A DNA stretch of 57,521 nucleotides from Levilactobacillus koreensis JCM 16448 (GCF_001435525.1 NZ_AZDP01000123.1:74322-131842); one strand, 5' to 3'. Positions 7,987-18,026 are shown, counted from the first letter of the stretch. Made by a program: numbers and translations. The notes: a model not told the origin generated them from the sequence alone.

Positions 7987-8406
7987 TCAGTTTTGTTTTT
8001 TGATGTCGCCCCACCAATCAGGAAGGAGTGACCCAAGTGTGACCGTTTGTCTGGTAGCGTAGTCCGCCATGATTTGGGTGTTACGGTTGTTGGTTGAGAA
8101 TTGGAGGAGCGTTTCGCGACAGACGCCGCAGGGCATGCCGGTGATACCGGTTGGCGGCGCGTCCCGAAAGGCAATGAGGCGCTTGACCTCAGTTTCACCG
8201 CTGGTCGTGTACATGTTAAGTAACGCGACCCGTTCGGCACAGAGATTGATGGTGCCGGAGAGGCCTTCGATGCAAAATCCCGTGTAGATTTCTCCAGACT
8301 TGCTTTGTAACGCGCAAACAACATTGTGGGCGTAGATGAAATCGTTGACTGCTTCCGGATGATAGAGCGGTTTTGCCGCTTGGTAGAGCTGTTCCCAAAT
8401 ATCCAA
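7987..8406 (-). CDS. cytidine deaminase-like zinc-dependent nucleobase/nucleoside deaminase
   Basis: About 139 aa of the cytidine deaminase superfamily. The catalytic CAERVAL motif (zinc Cys and proton-shuttle Glu) is followed by MPCGVCRE with the other two zinc cysteines. The usual ribose-binding NxEN after the first strand reads CIEG here, so the substrate may not be plain cytidine. The frame opens at ATG 8421, but GGAGGTGA lies inside that frame, with TTG 8406 5 nt downstream. I choose TTG. It stands alone on the minus strand between recO and an aldo/keto reductase. Confidence 0.75.
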   Translation of the reverse strand: MDIWEQLYQAAKPLYHPEAVNDFIYAHNVVCALQSKSGEIYTGFCIEGLSGTINLCAERVALLNMYTTSGETEVKRLIAFRDAPPTGITGMPCGVCRETLLQFSTNNRNTQIMADYATRQTVTLGSLLPDWWGDIKKQN

Positions 8407-8421
8407 AAAGGTCACCTCCAA

Positions 8422-8819
8422 ATAAAATTAAGGTTAAGTTTAGCACAAACCAATCGGTGTCGTAGAATAATTGGAGGATAAATGTTCAATTCATAAAATC
8501 AATACGAGAAGCAGTCCCTTGGTGGGTAGTTATGATTAAGGTAGGTTATTATCTTTCGGCGTGCTATTCTGGAGATACGATTTTCAGAAAATGACCGGCA
8601 AGAGTTTGCGGTCACTGGGGGAGAAAAATTTGGGGATTATTTGGCATCGTTTGAATCGCCGCAGTTTAGGCTAAAGTGAAGTTTGAAAGGAAAACAAAGA
8701 AACCTATGATACTGATTTGACCGAATAATTAGTCCACCCGTACTAGCTGTGGTAAACTAGTTTCATATCATTTTCTAATTGAAATCTTATTATTCTACAA
8801 TGAATAGGAGCGACTACAT
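8422..8819. other. intergenic region with an orphan open frame
   Basis: About 400 nt between the divergent deaminase-like gene and the aldo/keto reductase. Frame 8545-8679 (+) reads an open, protein-like stretch ending EFAVTGGEKFGDYLASFE and SPQFRLK then TGA. It has no convincing start or ribosome binding site and may be the tail of a decayed gene. ACTAG...CTAGT near 8741-8762 is a small inverted repeat in the likely reductase promoter region. Confidence 0.35.
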
Positions 8820-9785
8820 ATGAAATATCGGCAGCTAGGTCAATCGGGGGTAAAGGTTAGTGAATTAGCATTAGGCAGCTGGTTAACGGATGTCAGTGAT
8901 GCCGCTAAACAGGAGTTGGCAGCACAGAGTGTCCAACTCGCCTATGAGAATGGCATCAATTATTTCGACTGTGCGGACGTTTATAGTGGGGGTGGTGCCG
9001 AACGGTTCCTGGGTAACGCCCTTCAGCAATTTCCGCGTAAGGAGTTGGTGGTCTCAAGCAAGGTCTACTTTCCGTCTGGCAAAGGGGTTAACGACCGCGG
9101 GCTTTCACGGAAGCATATCACCGAGTCCATCGATCAGTCGTTGACCAATCTCCAGACGGACTACTTGGACCTGTACTTCTGTCACCGGTTCGATACCCAG
9201 ACACCCTTGGCGGAAACGCTAACGACTCTGAGTGGGCTGGTCGATCAGGGAAAGATTCTGTACTATGGGGTCAGTGAATGGACGCCGGTGCAGATTTTAA
9301 AGGCAGAGCTGATTATTCAGGAACGCGGTCTACACCCAATCACGGTAGTCCAACCGGAGTACAACATGTTCGACCGCTACATTGAACATGAACTGTTGGA
9401 CTTGTGTGGCGAACTTGGTTTGGGTGTCGTGCCATTTTCACCGTTGGCCCAGGGCCTATTGACTGGGAAATACCGTCAGGGTCAGCCCGCACCGGCCGGG
9501 TCACGGGGAACCTTCCAACCGGACCTGCAGGCCCAATTGGTTCCAGAGAATCTCGCCAAGGTTGCAGAGTTAGCTAAGATGGCGGCAGAGTTGAATACGG
9601 ACCTAGCGACCTTTGCATTGGCCTGGGATAAGCGTGATGTGCGTATTTCTAGCTTGATCATCGGGGCCAGCAAGCCGGAACAGTTGCAGAATAACTTAAA
9701 GGCCGTTGATTTAGAAATTCCGGCAGAATACGAAGCTCGAATTGATAAGCTGTTTGGATTTAAGAAGTTTTTCCGCGAAATTTAA
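8820..9785 (+). CDS. aldo/keto reductase
   Basis: This 321-aa TIM-barrel NADPH oxidoreductase resembles the Kv-beta/YghZ branch. It starts MKYRQLGQSGVKVSELALG. Catalytic residues are visible in FDCADVYSGG (Asp, Tyr), VVSSKVYF (Lys) and DLYFCHRFD (His), and the cofactor end in IIGASKPEQLQNNLKA. AGGAGCG lies about 9 nt before ATG 8820. It is monocistronic with its own terminator. The natural carbonyl substrate is unknown. Confidence 0.93.
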   Translation: MKYRQLGQSGVKVSELALGSWLTDVSDAAKQELAAQSVQLAYENGINYFDCADVYSGGGAERFLGNALQQFPRKELVVSSKVYFPSGKGVNDRGLSRKHITESIDQSLTNLQTDYLDLYFCHRFDTQTPLAETLTTLSGLVDQGKILYYGVSEWTPVQILKAELIIQERGLHPITVVQPEYNMFDRYIEHELLDLCGELGLGVVPFSPLAQGLLTGKYRQGQPAPAGSRGTFQPDLQAQLVPENLAKVAELAKMAAELNTDLATFALAWDKRDVRISSLIIGASKPEQLQNNLKAVDLEIPAEYEARIDKLFGFKKFFREI

Positions 9786-9797
9786 AAAGTCAAAAAG

Positions 9798-9832
9798 AAC
9801 GGGTCGGGGAGAAAAATCCCAGATCCGTTTTG
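9798..9832 (+). terminator. terminator after the aldo/keto reductase
   Basis: AACGGGTC (9798-9805) pairs with GATCCGTT (9822-9829), with an inner GGG/CCC, followed by TTTTGT. Confidence 0.7.
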
Positions 9833-9852
9833 TGCTCCGAACGTATGTGGTC

Positions 9853-9887
9853 GAAACGGGCGACAAAGGGCAGTTAGCTCCGCTTAA
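9853..9887 (+). repeat. second copy of the 35-nt repeat seen at 59-93
   Basis: 28 of 35 bases match 59-93 (GAAACG...CTCCGCTTAA). It lies between the convergent aldo/keto reductase and HTH regulator genes. Flanking AAAAAGAACG (9792-9801) and CGTTCTTTTTT (9903-9913) are inverted and may form a long bidirectional terminator. Confidence 0.55.
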
Positions 9888-9919
9888 CCCGCTGTCTCAA
9901 TCTCGTTCTTTTTTAGGCG

Positions 9920-10501
9920 TTAGAAGGACCACTGAAGAACGGTCGTTGCAATCCACCAGGTGAGACCGCCACCGATAATTAAGCCGACGAGGGCACTCAA
10001 CGTTAAAACTATGATCTGATGGGTCCGCGTTGGTTTGGCTTGGGGTGCGGGCTGGTGTTTGAGATAGGCGTTGATTTGGCGAAAAGTTTTGAGCTGAAGA
10101 TGTTGGCTCAGGTAGATAAGATAACCGGCTAAGAACAAACCGGTCGTGGTCAACGCAGCAATTGCCATTACGGTCGGGATCATTGGTAGCCAACGGAGGC
10201 CAATGAACAGCCCATAAACTAAAATTAAACAAACAATAGTCGCAGTTACCAATAATTTTAAATGATATTTATTCGTCTGTGTTTGCATGGTCATCAAGTC
10301 CTCCTTAACGAGTTCATTAACAGTCACGTGGTAGAGATGGGCCAATAGAATCAGACTTTGAATGTCAGGATAAGTCCGACCATTTTCCCAATTTGAGATG
10401 GTCTGGCGCGAAAGAAATAAGCGTTCGGCCAAGTCAGCTTGGGTCCAATGTTGCTGCTTTCGGTGTGCAATGAGGGATGCCTGTAATTCTAAACGCTTCA
10501 T
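9920..10501 (-). CDS. XRE-type HTH regulator with C-terminal membrane segments
   Basis: In this 193-aa protein residues 1-65 form a Cro/CI-type HTH (LIAHRKQQHWTQADLAERLF, SRQTISNWENGRTYPDIQSL). The remainder has hydrophobic segments near 83-100, 107-130 and 165-188. It would be a DNA-binding protein tethered to the membrane, a layout common in lactobacilli. GGAGGTGAG lies 8 nt before the ATG. No partner gene is adjacent, and its signal and targets are unknown. Confidence 0.85.
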   Translation of the reverse strand: MKRLELQASLIAHRKQQHWTQADLAERLFLSRQTISNWENGRTYPDIQSLILLAHLYHVTVNELVKEDLMTMQTQTNKYHLKLLVTATIVCLILVYGLFIGLRWLPMIPTVMAIAALTTTGLFLAGYLIYLSQHLQLKTFRQINAYLKHQPAPQAKPTRTHQIIVLTLSALVGLIIGGGLTWWIATTVLQWSF

Positions 10502-10664
10502 GAAAAGATCTCACCTCCGATTGACTTTAGTATGTCATAAGTCGCGATGCTTGTCTGTCAAAAGTCTTTGACATTGCCGGTAAATCAGTATTTGTTAGCG
10601 GCTTTGACGAGAATTCAAGCGCCAACTACTCATGAAATCCAGCGCACCGTTTCCCCTAAATCCA

Positions 10665-10693
10665 TTGACAACCCCACCCCAGACGACTATCAT
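10665..10693 (+). promoter_or_regulatory. promoter of the glyQS T-box transcript
   Basis: Perfect TTGACA (10665-10670), 17-nt spacer, TATCAT (10688-10693). It lies about 155 nt upstream of the T-box sequence, as expected for a T-box leader. Confidence 0.75.
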
Positions 10694-10699
10694 AAAACT

Positions 10700-10920
10700 C
10701 AGTTAAATAAGTCGATTATGATGAATGAAAAACGCAGTGGTTGTTCTCAGCGAGTCCGGGGTAGTGTTAGCCGGATAGCAAGTGCTGTGGGTTGGCACAT
10801 TCGGAGTCGTTTCCAAGTAAGCTGCTAGTCAGTCCGTGACTAGAAGTAGGGTGGAACCGCGAAATTAAAACTTCGTCCCTACGTGAATTTGCCTCGGTGA
10901 ATTCTCGTGGGGATTTTTTT
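10700..10920 (+). promoter_or_regulatory. T-box leader (glycyl-tRNA responsive)
   Basis: The 14-nt T-box AGGGTGGAACCGCG is at 10848-10861. Downstream, GTCCCTACGTGAATT pairs with GAATTCTCGTGGGGA and is followed by seven Ts: the terminator that the T-box-tRNA contact prevents. Known T-box logic is that uncharged tRNA stabilises the antiterminator and switches on the synthetase genes. Glycine specificity is inferred from the glyQS genes downstream. I did not fix the specifier codon. Confidence 0.93.
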
Positions 10921-10959
10921 GCGCTTATTTGTTTGAAATTTAAGGAGGAAACAGCACCC

Positions 10960-11889
10960 ATGACAGAAAAACTGTCCATGCAAGCAATCATTTTAAAGTT
11001 ACAACAGTACTGGTCCGCACAGGGCTGCATGCTGATGCAAGCTTACGATACTGAAAAAGGGGCCGGGACCATGAGTCCTTACACCTTTTTGCGGGCGATC
11101 GGGCCAGAACCTTGGAACGCCGCTTACGTTGAACCTTCTCGCCGACCAGCCGATGGTCGTTACGGGGAAAACCCTAACCGGTTATACCAACATCACCAGT
11201 TCCAAGTGGTCATGAAGCCTTCACCCGATAACATTCAGGAACTCTATCTGAACAGTTTGAAGGAACTCGGCATCAACCCACTCGAACACGATATTCGGTT
11301 CGTTGAAGACAACTGGGAAAACCCATCCATGGGTTGTGCCGGTGTTGGTTGGGAAGTTTGGCTGGACGGGATGGAAATCACCCAGTTCACCTACTTCCAA
11401 GTCGTTGGGGGGATGGAAGTTGATCCCGTCACTTCCGAAGTGACCTATGGGTTGGAACGGTTGGTGTCCTACGTTCAAGACGTCAACTCGGTCTTTGATC
11501 TGGAATGGGCCGATGGGGTCAAGTACGGTGACATCTTCAAGGAACCCGAATACGAACACTCCAAGTACAGTTTTGAAGAAAGTAACCAAGACATGTTACT
11601 GCGACACTTCGACGAATACGAAGCTGAAGCCAAGAAGCAGATCGCCAATGGTCTGGTTCACCCAGCCTACGACTACATCTTGAAGTGTAGCCATACCTTT
11701 AATCTGCTCGATGCGCGGGGCGCCGTTTCCGTGACTGAACGGGCCGGCTACCTGTCTCGCATCCGGAACATGGCACGGGCCGTGGCGCGGGCTTTCGTTG
11801 CTGAACGGAAGAAGCGTGGGTTCCCATTGATCAAGGATGACACCTTACGTGCAAAATTATTAGCAGACGATGAGGAGGCCAAAAAATAA
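10960..11889 (+). CDS. glyQ: glycyl-tRNA synthetase alpha subunit
   Basis: This 309-aa catalytic subunit of the alpha2beta2 glycyl-tRNA synthetase has family signatures [20 protein letters not shown] near the N-terminus, [20 protein letters not shown] near 65 and [20 protein letters not shown] near 130. AAGGAGG lies 9 nt before ATG 10960. The frame upstream of it runs into the T-box terminator. The stop overlaps the glyS ATG by one base, so subunits are coupled. Confidence 0.97.
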   Translation: MTEKLSMQAIILKLQQYWSAQGCMLMQAYDTEKGAGTMSPYTFLRAIGPEPWNAAYVEPSRRPADGRYGENPNRLYQHHQFQVVMKPSPDNIQELYLNSLKELGINPLEHDIRFVEDNWENPSMGCAGVGWEVWLDGMEITQFTYFQVVGGMEVDPVTSEVTYGLERLVSYVQDVNSVFDLEWADGVKYGDIFKEPEYEHSKYSFEESNQDMLLRHFDEYEAEAKKQIANGLVHPAYDYILKCSHTFNLLDARGAVSVTERAGYLSRIRNMARAVARAFVAERKKRGFPLIKDDTLRAKLLADDEEAKK

Positions 11890-13964
11890 TGGCACACACA
11901 TTTTTACTTGAAATTGGACTAGAAGAAATGCCAGCCCACGTGGTGACGCCAGCTATCAAGCAACTGGTCAAGCGCACGGCTGACTATTTAAAAGAACAAC
12001 GGGTCGACTATGATGACATCAAGCCATTCTCAACGCCCCGGCGCTTAGCCATCCAAATCAGTGGCTTAGCCGACAAACAAGAGAACATTAGCGAGTCCGT
12101 CAAGGGTCCCGCTAAGAAGATCGCCCAAGATGCCGACGGTAACTGGACCAAGGCCGCTATTGGGTTTACCCGGGGCCAAGGCCTGACACCAGATGACATT
12201 ACCTTTAAGGAGATTAAGGGGACCGAATACGTTTACGTCGATAAGTTTATTGCCGGCGAACCCGTTGCCGCCGTCCTGGCTGGCTTAAAGGACGTTATCA
12301 CGGCGATGACCTTCCCAACCATGATGAAATGGAGCACGCATCACTTCGAATACATCCGGCCAATTCGTTGGATCGTGGCGTTGTTAGATGCCGACGTGAT
12401 TCCATTTAGCATCCTGGACGTCACGACTGGCCGCAACACGCGTGGTCACCGTTTCTTAGGCTCCGACATCGATATTGCCACGGCGGCCGACTATGAAGCC
12501 GACTTGACCGCTCAATTCGTGATTGCCGATGCCGACAAGCGCAAGGCCTTGATTAAACAACAGATTGAAAAAATTGCTGCCGACCACAGCTGGACGGTCA
12601 ACATCGACGCCGGCTTGCTGGAAGAAGTCAATAACCTGGTTGAATGGCCAACTGCCTTTGAGGGTAGCTTTGACGAGAAATACCTGACCATCCCCGAAGA
12701 GGTTCTGATCACCTCCATGCGGGACCACCAACGGTTCTTCTACGCACGGGATGCTAGCGGTAAGCTCTTGCCTAACTTCATCTCCGTTCGTAACGGAAAC
12801 GACCATGACCTCCAAAACGTGGTTGCCGGGAACGAGAAAGTCCTGACGGCGCGGTTGGAAGACGCCATGTTCTTCTACACGGAAGACCAAAAGAAGACCA
12901 TCGCCGACTACGTGGAACGGCTCAAGTCCGTTAGTTTCCACGATAAGATCAGTACGATGGCCGAAAAGATGGACCGCGTTAAGGCCATCGTGAGCGTCTT
13001 GGCTAAGCATTTTGACTTGAACGATGCCCAAACCAAGGCTGCTTTACGGGCCAGCGAAATCTACAAGTTTGACCTGGTTACCGGGATGGTCGGTGAATTC
13101 GCCGAACTTCAAGGGGTCATGGGTGAAAAGTACGCCTTGCTTCAGGGTGAAGACCCAGCCGTTGCCCAAGCCGTTCGCGAACACTACGAACCAATCTCGG
13201 CCGATGGTGCCTTACCAGAATCCGTCCCGGGTGCGGTCTTGGCCTTGGCTGACAAATTTGATAGCATCTTGACGTTCTTCGCTGCTGGGATGATTCCTAG
13301 TGGGTCCAATGACCCTTACGCTTTGCGGCGCCAGGCAACCGGGATCGTGCGGATCGCGCGTGATCAGAAATGGTCCTTGCCAGTCGCTGAATTAGCCAGT
13401 GACTTTATCGCCGCTGAAGGGGCTGCTAGCGTGGCACCAGACCTTGACCAAACTAGCCAGATCGACGCGATGGTGACCTTCATCAAGGATCGGATCCGGA
13501 AAATCTTGCGTTCTGCTAAGCAACGGCATGACATCATCGATGCCGTGACCGCTGGTTCAAGCAGTGACGTCTTGCAGATCTTCACGGCCGCAGATATCTT
13601 GGCGAACCATGCTGCTGACGACAACTTCAAGGCTGTCATTGAATCCTTGACCCGGGTGATCCGCTTAGCCCAGAAGGCCCCAGCCAAATTGGCAACGGCC
13701 ACGGTGGATGCTAAGCTGTTTGAAAATGACAGTGAAGGCGAATTGGACAAGGGTGTTGCGACAGTCGTTGCCGCCGCTGACAAGGGCTTAGACGCACTGT
13801 ACGCTAGCCTGGCTGACATTCAACCAACGATTGCGGCTTACTTTGAAGCCACGATGGTCATGGACAAGAATGATGCCGTTCGGAATAACCGGTTAACTGA
13901 ATTGAGTCACTTGGCCACCTTAGCGTTGACGTTGGGTGACTTGGACCAATTGATCGTTAAATAG
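11889..13964 (+). CDS. glyS: glycyl-tRNA synthetase beta subunit
   Basis: This 691-aa beta subunit recognises tRNA-Gly. It begins [17 protein letters not shown], with [13 protein letters not shown] near 48, [20 protein letters not shown] near 144 and [11 protein letters not shown] near 278. The C-terminal anticodon-binding domain starts near 500. It overlaps glyQ by one base and ends before the terminator at 13990-14021. Confidence 0.97.
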   Translation: MAHTFLLEIGLEEMPAHVVTPAIKQLVKRTADYLKEQRVDYDDIKPFSTPRRLAIQISGLADKQENISESVKGPAKKIAQDADGNWTKAAIGFTRGQGLTPDDITFKEIKGTEYVYVDKFIAGEPVAAVLAGLKDVITAMTFPTMMKWSTHHFEYIRPIRWIVALLDADVIPFSILDVTTGRNTRGHRFLGSDIDIATAADYEADLTAQFVIADADKRKALIKQQIEKIAADHSWTVNIDAGLLEEVNNLVEWPTAFEGSFDEKYLTIPEEVLITSMRDHQRFFYARDASGKLLPNFISVRNGNDHDLQNVVAGNEKVLTARLEDAMFFYTEDQKKTIADYVERLKSVSFHDKISTMAEKMDRVKAIVSVLAKHFDLNDAQTKAALRASEIYKFDLVTGMVGEFAELQGVMGEKYALLQGEDPAVAQAVREHYEPISADGALPESVPGAVLALADKFDSILTFFAAGMIPSGSNDPYALRRQATGIVRIARDQKWSLPVAELASDFIAAEGAASVAPDLDQTSQIDAMVTFIKDRIRKILRSAKQRHDIIDAVTAGSSSDVLQIFTAADILANHAADDNFKAVIESLTRVIRLAQKAPAKLATATVDAKLFENDSEGELDKGVATVVAAADKGLDALYASLADIQPTIAAYFEATMVMDKNDAVRNNRLTELSHLATLALTLGDLDQLIVK

Positions 13965-13989
13965 GTCGGTTGTAACTAGTAATGATATG

Positions 13990-14021
13990 AAGGAATCGCT
14001 CTGCGGAGTGGTTCCTTTTTT
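13990..14021 (+). terminator. terminator of glyQS
   Basis: AAGGAatCGCTC pairs with GAGTGgtTCCTT across a TGCG loop, followed by six Ts. Confidence 0.85.
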
Positions 14022-14177
14022 GATGAGCGGGGATGCTTTGGTCGAAGAGCATTAGGGTGATCGCTGTCATTTTGGCTAGCGGGAATTAGGCAGCTTAACT
14101 GCTCAGGGGGCTTTAGTTGTTGCGCTGGCTGGATACTGATACCATAGGAAGAAAATTCTGAGGAGGCGATGGTCGGC

Positions 14178-14678
14178 ATGCTACTCATGACGTTTACACC
14201 GCAACGGCTTCGATTTCTTCAAGCATTAGGCTGGTTTTTACTCGTATTAGCATGGGTCGCGCAAATCTTAGGACTCTCGTGGCGTGCGCTGCAACCGGTG
14301 CGATCATTGCGGCTACTGATTATTTTTACGGGACTTGCTTTATTATTGCTCGTCATAACGATATTATTGAAACAGAAGAGTTGGCGGCAACGACAGGCAT
14401 TTTTGCTGGACTTAAATCTCATGTTTAATTTGCTCACTGGCATTCTGTTAGTCTTCCCCCAGGCATTGGGAGCAACCGCGCTGGTTGGTCCAGTTGGTCG
14501 GGGTGGGCTGATCTGCTTTGGGTTGACCTTGCCAGTTGCCTATTGGCCACCGGACGGGGTGCATGTGCCACCAGTCTTAAGGGAAAACTATCCGCTCATT
14601 CAGCGGGGGTTAGTCGCGGGTGCCAGAATTTTACTGATTACCAGTCTCGTGCTCCTCTTGTTAGGCGGCGCTTACTAG
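14178..14678 (+). CDS. unrecognised four-helix membrane protein
   Basis: About 166 aa with hydrophobic segments near residues 15-35, 45-65, 75-100 and 145-165. Basic residues lie between them (SLRLL, LKQKSWRQRQ), and a short PPDGVHVPPVLRENYPLIQR stretch precedes the last helix. I recognise no family. GAGGAGGCG is only 2 nt before ATG 14169, so ATG 14178 is more likely, and 14187 is possible. It stands alone between the glyQS terminator and the dnaG promoter. Confidence 0.6.
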   Translation: MLLMTFTPQRLRFLQALGWFLLVLAWVAQILGLSWRALQPVRSLRLLIIFTGLALLLLVITILLKQKSWRQRQAFLLDLNLMFNLLTGILLVFPQALGATALVGPVGRGGLICFGLTLPVAYWPPDGVHVPPVLRENYPLIQRGLVAGARILLITSLVLLLLGGAY

Positions 14679-14691
14679 CGAGGTATAAAAG

Positions 14692-14719
14692 TTGACACCG
14701 GCCGTAATAGGAGTAATAT
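14692..14719 (+). promoter_or_regulatory. promoter of dnaG-rpoD
   Basis: Perfect TTGACA (14692-14697), 16-nt spacer, TAATAT (14714-14719). Confidence 0.7.
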
Positions 14720-14752
14720 GTATAGTGTATTTTTGCGCACGAATTCCAATTA

Positions 14753-14790
14753 AAGAGTCGCACTTTTCGGGTTTCCGGGGTGCGACTTTT
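14753..14790 (+). terminator. terminator-like hairpin in the dnaG leader (possible attenuator)
   Basis: A perfect 8-bp stem AGTCGCAC (14756-14763) / GTGCGACT (14780-14787) is followed by TTTT. It lies about 30 nt after the predicted dnaG transcription start, so it could attenuate the dnaG-rpoD transcript. The short T-run makes it weak. Confidence 0.6.
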
Positions 14791-14825
14791 CAAGGCTACG
14801 GGCGCGCAGGTGAGGGAGTGATGGC

Positions 14826-16673
14826 TTGGCAAAGATACCCGAAGAAGTGATTGAAACTGTTCGGACGGCAACTAACATTGCGGATGTGGTTGGTCAGTAC
14901 GTACAACTCAAGAAATCCGGGAAAAACCTGTTTGGCCTATGTCCATTCCATGAGGAAAAGACCCCGTCATTTTCCGTGACGGAAGACAAGCAGATTTTCC
15001 ATTGCTTCAGTTGTGGTCGTGGGGGGAACGTGTTCAAATTCCTAATGGAACTCGAACACATCAGCTTTCCCGAGGCCGTGGTGAAGGTGGCTGACTTTAG
15101 CCACGTCGATCTGGCCAGTGAATACCGACAGGATGCTGCGGCACCGGCCGTGGACTCCAAGACGGGGCAGCTGATTGCCTTACACGAACAAGCAGCGAAG
15201 CTTTATCATCACATTTTAGTCAACACCGAGGTGGGGCAGCCCGCTTTGGATTACCTGCATGACCGGGGACTCACTGACGACACGATTGAGACTTACCAGT
15301 TGGGGTTCGCACCGAGTCAGCGGCTGTTGAAGCCATTTTTCGACCAGCGCCAGAGCGATTACCAACTGTTACGCCAGTCGGGATTGTTCATTGAAAATGC
15401 GGACGGGGAGCTACGTGATCGGTTTACCGAACGGGTCATGTTTCCCCTACGCAATGCCAGTGGACACGTGGCGGCGTTCTCTGGGCGACTGTTGAAGAAA
15501 GCAGACGACCAACCGAAGTACCTGAATAGTCCGGAAACGGCGCTATTCACCAAGAGTCGGTTGTTGTTTAACTTCGATCTCGCTCGGCCCGCGATTCGAC
15601 AAGCCGGTGAGGTGACGTTGTTTGAAGGGTACATGGACGTGATTTCGGCCACCCAAGCAGGGGTGTTGAACGGCATCGCTTCCATGGGGACCAGCCTGAC
15701 GACCGAGCAAATTTATGCGATCGAACGCACGACGGATAAGCTCAACGTGTGTTACGATGGTGATGAGCCCGGTCAACGCGCTATCGAGCGGGCCTTGTCA
15801 TTATTGGGTCAACATAGCCACCTGCAACTCAGTGTCATTCAGTTGCCGGAGGGGCAAGATCCCGATGAATACCGCAAGGCCCATGGCAACGACGCCTTCA
15901 AGCAAATGCTGACGACGGCGAAGGAAACCCCGATTCGGTTCCAACTGCGGTATTTGCGGCGTAACCGGGCGTTGGATACGGATAGTGAGCGGCTGGACTA
16001 CTTAAATCAAGCCATGCCACTACTCGCCCAGGTCCAGGAACCCGTGGAACTCGACATGTATCTCAATCAGTTGGCCACGGAGTTTCAGCTCGATAAGGAC
16101 GCGTTGACGGCACAGTTGAAACAGGTGCAGCGTGATACGGCGGCGCAACAGGAACGGCAACGACCGCGTCAACAGCAGGCCGCACCAATTCCCGCCGCTC
16201 ACCCAGCGGTCACCGTGCATCAACAACAGCGACCCCTTACCCGTTTGGAACGGGCAGAACAGGGCCTGCTTTATCGGTTGTTGCACGACCGCAACGTCTG
16301 GGCACAAGTCACGGCCATGCCGGACTTTAGTTTTGTTCACGACGATTATCAAATTATTTATACCTTGGCCCAGGGTTATTTCCAAACGCATCAAACGTAT
16401 GTGACGGCCCAGTTCACGGACTTTATTCAAGAAGACCGGTTACAGCAGCTCGTCATTACGTTAGAGACCAAGTCTTACGCGGCGGTTACCCCGCGGGAGA
16501 TCGATGACTATTTAGCAGTCATTATGGATGAAGCCCCAATCGAGGAACAACTCCGGTTAAAGAAAAATCAATTAACGGAAGCTTCCCGGTTGGGGGACGC
16601 CGAGCAGCAGCGGCAACTCGTCGTTGAGATCGTTCAACTAGAACGTCAGCGACAAGCGAACAAGCAAGTTTAA
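14826..16673 (+). CDS. dnaG: DNA primase
   Basis: This 615-aa primase makes RNA primers at the replication fork with DnaB helicase. The N-terminal CHC2 zinc finger has C39, H42, C60 and C63 ([21 protein letters not shown]). The TOPRIM core shows [11 protein letters not shown] near 265 and [11 protein letters not shown] near 307. The C-terminal helicase-binding part is glutamine-rich. The start is TTG 14826, with AGGTGAGGGAG at 14808-14818. The nearby ATG 14821 is out of frame. It is followed by rpoD after 14 nt. Confidence 0.97.
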   Translation: MAKIPEEVIETVRTATNIADVVGQYVQLKKSGKNLFGLCPFHEEKTPSFSVTEDKQIFHCFSCGRGGNVFKFLMELEHISFPEAVVKVADFSHVDLASEYRQDAAAPAVDSKTGQLIALHEQAAKLYHHILVNTEVGQPALDYLHDRGLTDDTIETYQLGFAPSQRLLKPFFDQRQSDYQLLRQSGLFIENADGELRDRFTERVMFPLRNASGHVAAFSGRLLKKADDQPKYLNSPETALFTKSRLLFNFDLARPAIRQAGEVTLFEGYMDVISATQAGVLNGIASMGTSLTTEQIYAIERTTDKLNVCYDGDEPGQRAIERALSLLGQHSHLQLSVIQLPEGQDPDEYRKAHGNDAFKQMLTTAKETPIRFQLRYLRRNRALDTDSERLDYLNQAMPLLAQVQEPVELDMYLNQLATEFQLDKDALTAQLKQVQRDTAAQQERQRPRQQQAAPIPAAHPAVTVHQQQRPLTRLERAEQGLLYRLLHDRNVWAQVTAMPDFSFVHDDYQIIYTLAQGYFQTHQTYVTAQFTDFIQEDRLQQLVITLETKSYAAVTPREIDDYLAVIMDEAPIEEQLRLKKNQLTEASRLGDAEQQRQLVVEIVQLERQRQANKQV

Positions 16674-16687
16674 TAGGGGGTATTTTA

Positions 16688-17812
16688 ATGGCAAAAAAGA
16701 CCACAGATCAACCAATGTTTGACCAAAAAGCATACAACAAGACGGTGCGTGCCTTAATCAAGGATAACAAAAAGGCCGGCAGCATCACCTATGATGACCT
16801 GTCTGATAAGGTTGCGACCCCTTACACGTTGGATGCCAAGCAAATGGATAAGTTACTCGAAACGATTTCCGATGCCGGAATCAGCGTGGTTGATGCTAAG
16901 GGTGAGCCAGACCCACGGGCCGTTAAAGCCCAAAAGGCCGTTTCGAAGAAGGAATTAAAGGACGCTTCGACCACGACTGGTGTGAAGATCAATGACCCGG
17001 TCCGGATGTACTTGAAGGAAATTGGGCGGGTCAACCTGTTAACGGCGGACGAAGAAGTTGCCTTAGCCTTACGAATCGAAAACGGTGAAGAAGAAGCTAA
17101 GCAAGAATTAGCCGAAGCCAACTTACGGTTGGTTGTTTCCATTGCTAAGCGTTACGTGGGTCGGGGGATGCAATTCCTGGACCTGATCCAAGAAGGGAAC
17201 ATGGGGCTGATGAAAGCCGTCGAAAAGTTCGACTACCGGAAAGGGTTCAAGTTCTCCACGTACGCTACTTGGTGGATTCGGCAAGCCATCACACGGGCAA
17301 TCGCTGACCAAGCACGGACGATTCGAATTCCGGTGCACATGGTTGAAACCATTAACAAATTGATCCGGATTCAACGGCAACTCCTCCAAGACTTAGGGCG
17401 GGAACCAACGCCTGAAGAAATTGGGGCCGAAATGGACATGCCAACGGAAAAGGTTCGTGAGATCTTGAAGATCGCGCAAGAACCAGTTTCTTTGGAAACG
17501 CCAATTGGTGAAGAGGACGACTCGCACTTGGGTGACTTCATTGAAGACCAAGACGCTACGAGCCCTGCCGATCACGCTGCTTACGAATTACTGAAGGAAC
17601 AGTTGGAAAGTGTCTTGGACACCCTGACTGATCGTGAAGAAAACGTTCTGCGGTTACGGTTTGGTTTGGATGATGGCCGGACGCGGACTTTGGAAGAAGT
17701 CGGCAAGGTCTTCGGTGTGACCCGTGAACGGATTCGGCAAATCGAAGCCAAGGCGCTGCGCAAGTTACGCCACCCATCACGGAGCAAGCAATTAAAAGAC
17801 TTCTTGGAATAG
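16688..17812 (+). CDS. rpoD: RNA polymerase sigma factor RpoD (sigma-A)
   Basis: This 374-aa primary sigma factor has region 1.1-like residues 1-70 and region 1.2 [16 protein letters not shown]. Regions 2.1-2.4 run through [20 protein letters not shown] and [16 protein letters not shown], region 3 follows, and region 4.2 is [20 protein letters not shown]. It directs RNA polymerase to -35/-10 promoters like those listed here. ATAGGGGG precedes the ATG. It is cotranscribed with dnaG. Confidence 0.98.
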   Translation: MAKKTTDQPMFDQKAYNKTVRALIKDNKKAGSITYDDLSDKVATPYTLDAKQMDKLLETISDAGISVVDAKGEPDPRAVKAQKAVSKKELKDASTTTGVKINDPVRMYLKEIGRVNLLTADEEVALALRIENGEEEAKQELAEANLRLVVSIAKRYVGRGMQFLDLIQEGNMGLMKAVEKFDYRKGFKFSTYATWWIRQAITRAIADQARTIRIPVHMVETINKLIRIQRQLLQDLGREPTPEEIGAEMDMPTEKVREILKIAQEPVSLETPIGEEDDSHLGDFIEDQDATSPADHAAYELLKEQLESVLDTLTDREENVLRLRFGLDDGRTRTLEEVGKVFGVTRERIRQIEAKALRKLRHPSRSKQLKDFLE

Positions 17813-17819
17813 AACTTAA

Positions 17820-17859
17820 AAAATTTGGTCTGGGACTTTTGTCTCAGGCCAATTTTTTG
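17820..17859. terminator. terminator after rpoD
   Basis: AATTTGGTCTGGGAC pairs with GTCTCAGGCCAATT across a TTTT loop, with As before and TTTTTT after, so it could act in both directions. Confidence 0.88.
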
Positions 17860-17944
17860 TTATCAGTGGGGAACGCAGAAGGAGCGGTGTCTTTGCCAAT
17901 TGTTATGAACAATCGGTCACGCTGGAAGTCGTGCAAACTATGCC

Positions 17945-17978
17945 AACGGTTACCGATTCTATATATGGCGTAACCGTT
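17945..17978. promoter_or_regulatory. 9-bp inverted repeat upstream of the Rrf2 gene (candidate operator)
   Basis: AACGGTTAC (17945-17953) and GTAACCGTT (17970-17978) are perfectly inverted with 16 nt between. It lies about 50 nt upstream of the -35 box of the Rrf2-type regulator. That it is a binding site is an inference from position and symmetry only. The rest of the 17860-18110 gap shows only the promoter. Confidence 0.45.
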
Positions 17979-18026
17979 TACATAGAAAAACAGTCGATGC
18001 GGCTCTGATTTATTGGGTTAAAAGTC

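Noticed and set aside
7860-8324. 154-aa minus-strand frame overlapping the deaminase-like gene
   Set aside because: It is in another frame than the CAE/PCGVC motifs and extends into the hairpin element; no family features.
10547-10828. 93-aa plus-strand frame before glyQ
   Set aside because: It lies across the promoter and T-box leader, whose structure explains the sequence better.
12456-13031. 191-aa minus-strand frame inside glyS
   Set aside because: It is a shadow of glyS codon bias; no start signal or known motif.
14040-14115. Weak similarity to the family-1 repeat after glyS
   Set aside because: Only scattered blocks match (GCTGCC, ATTCC), which is not enough to separate from chance.
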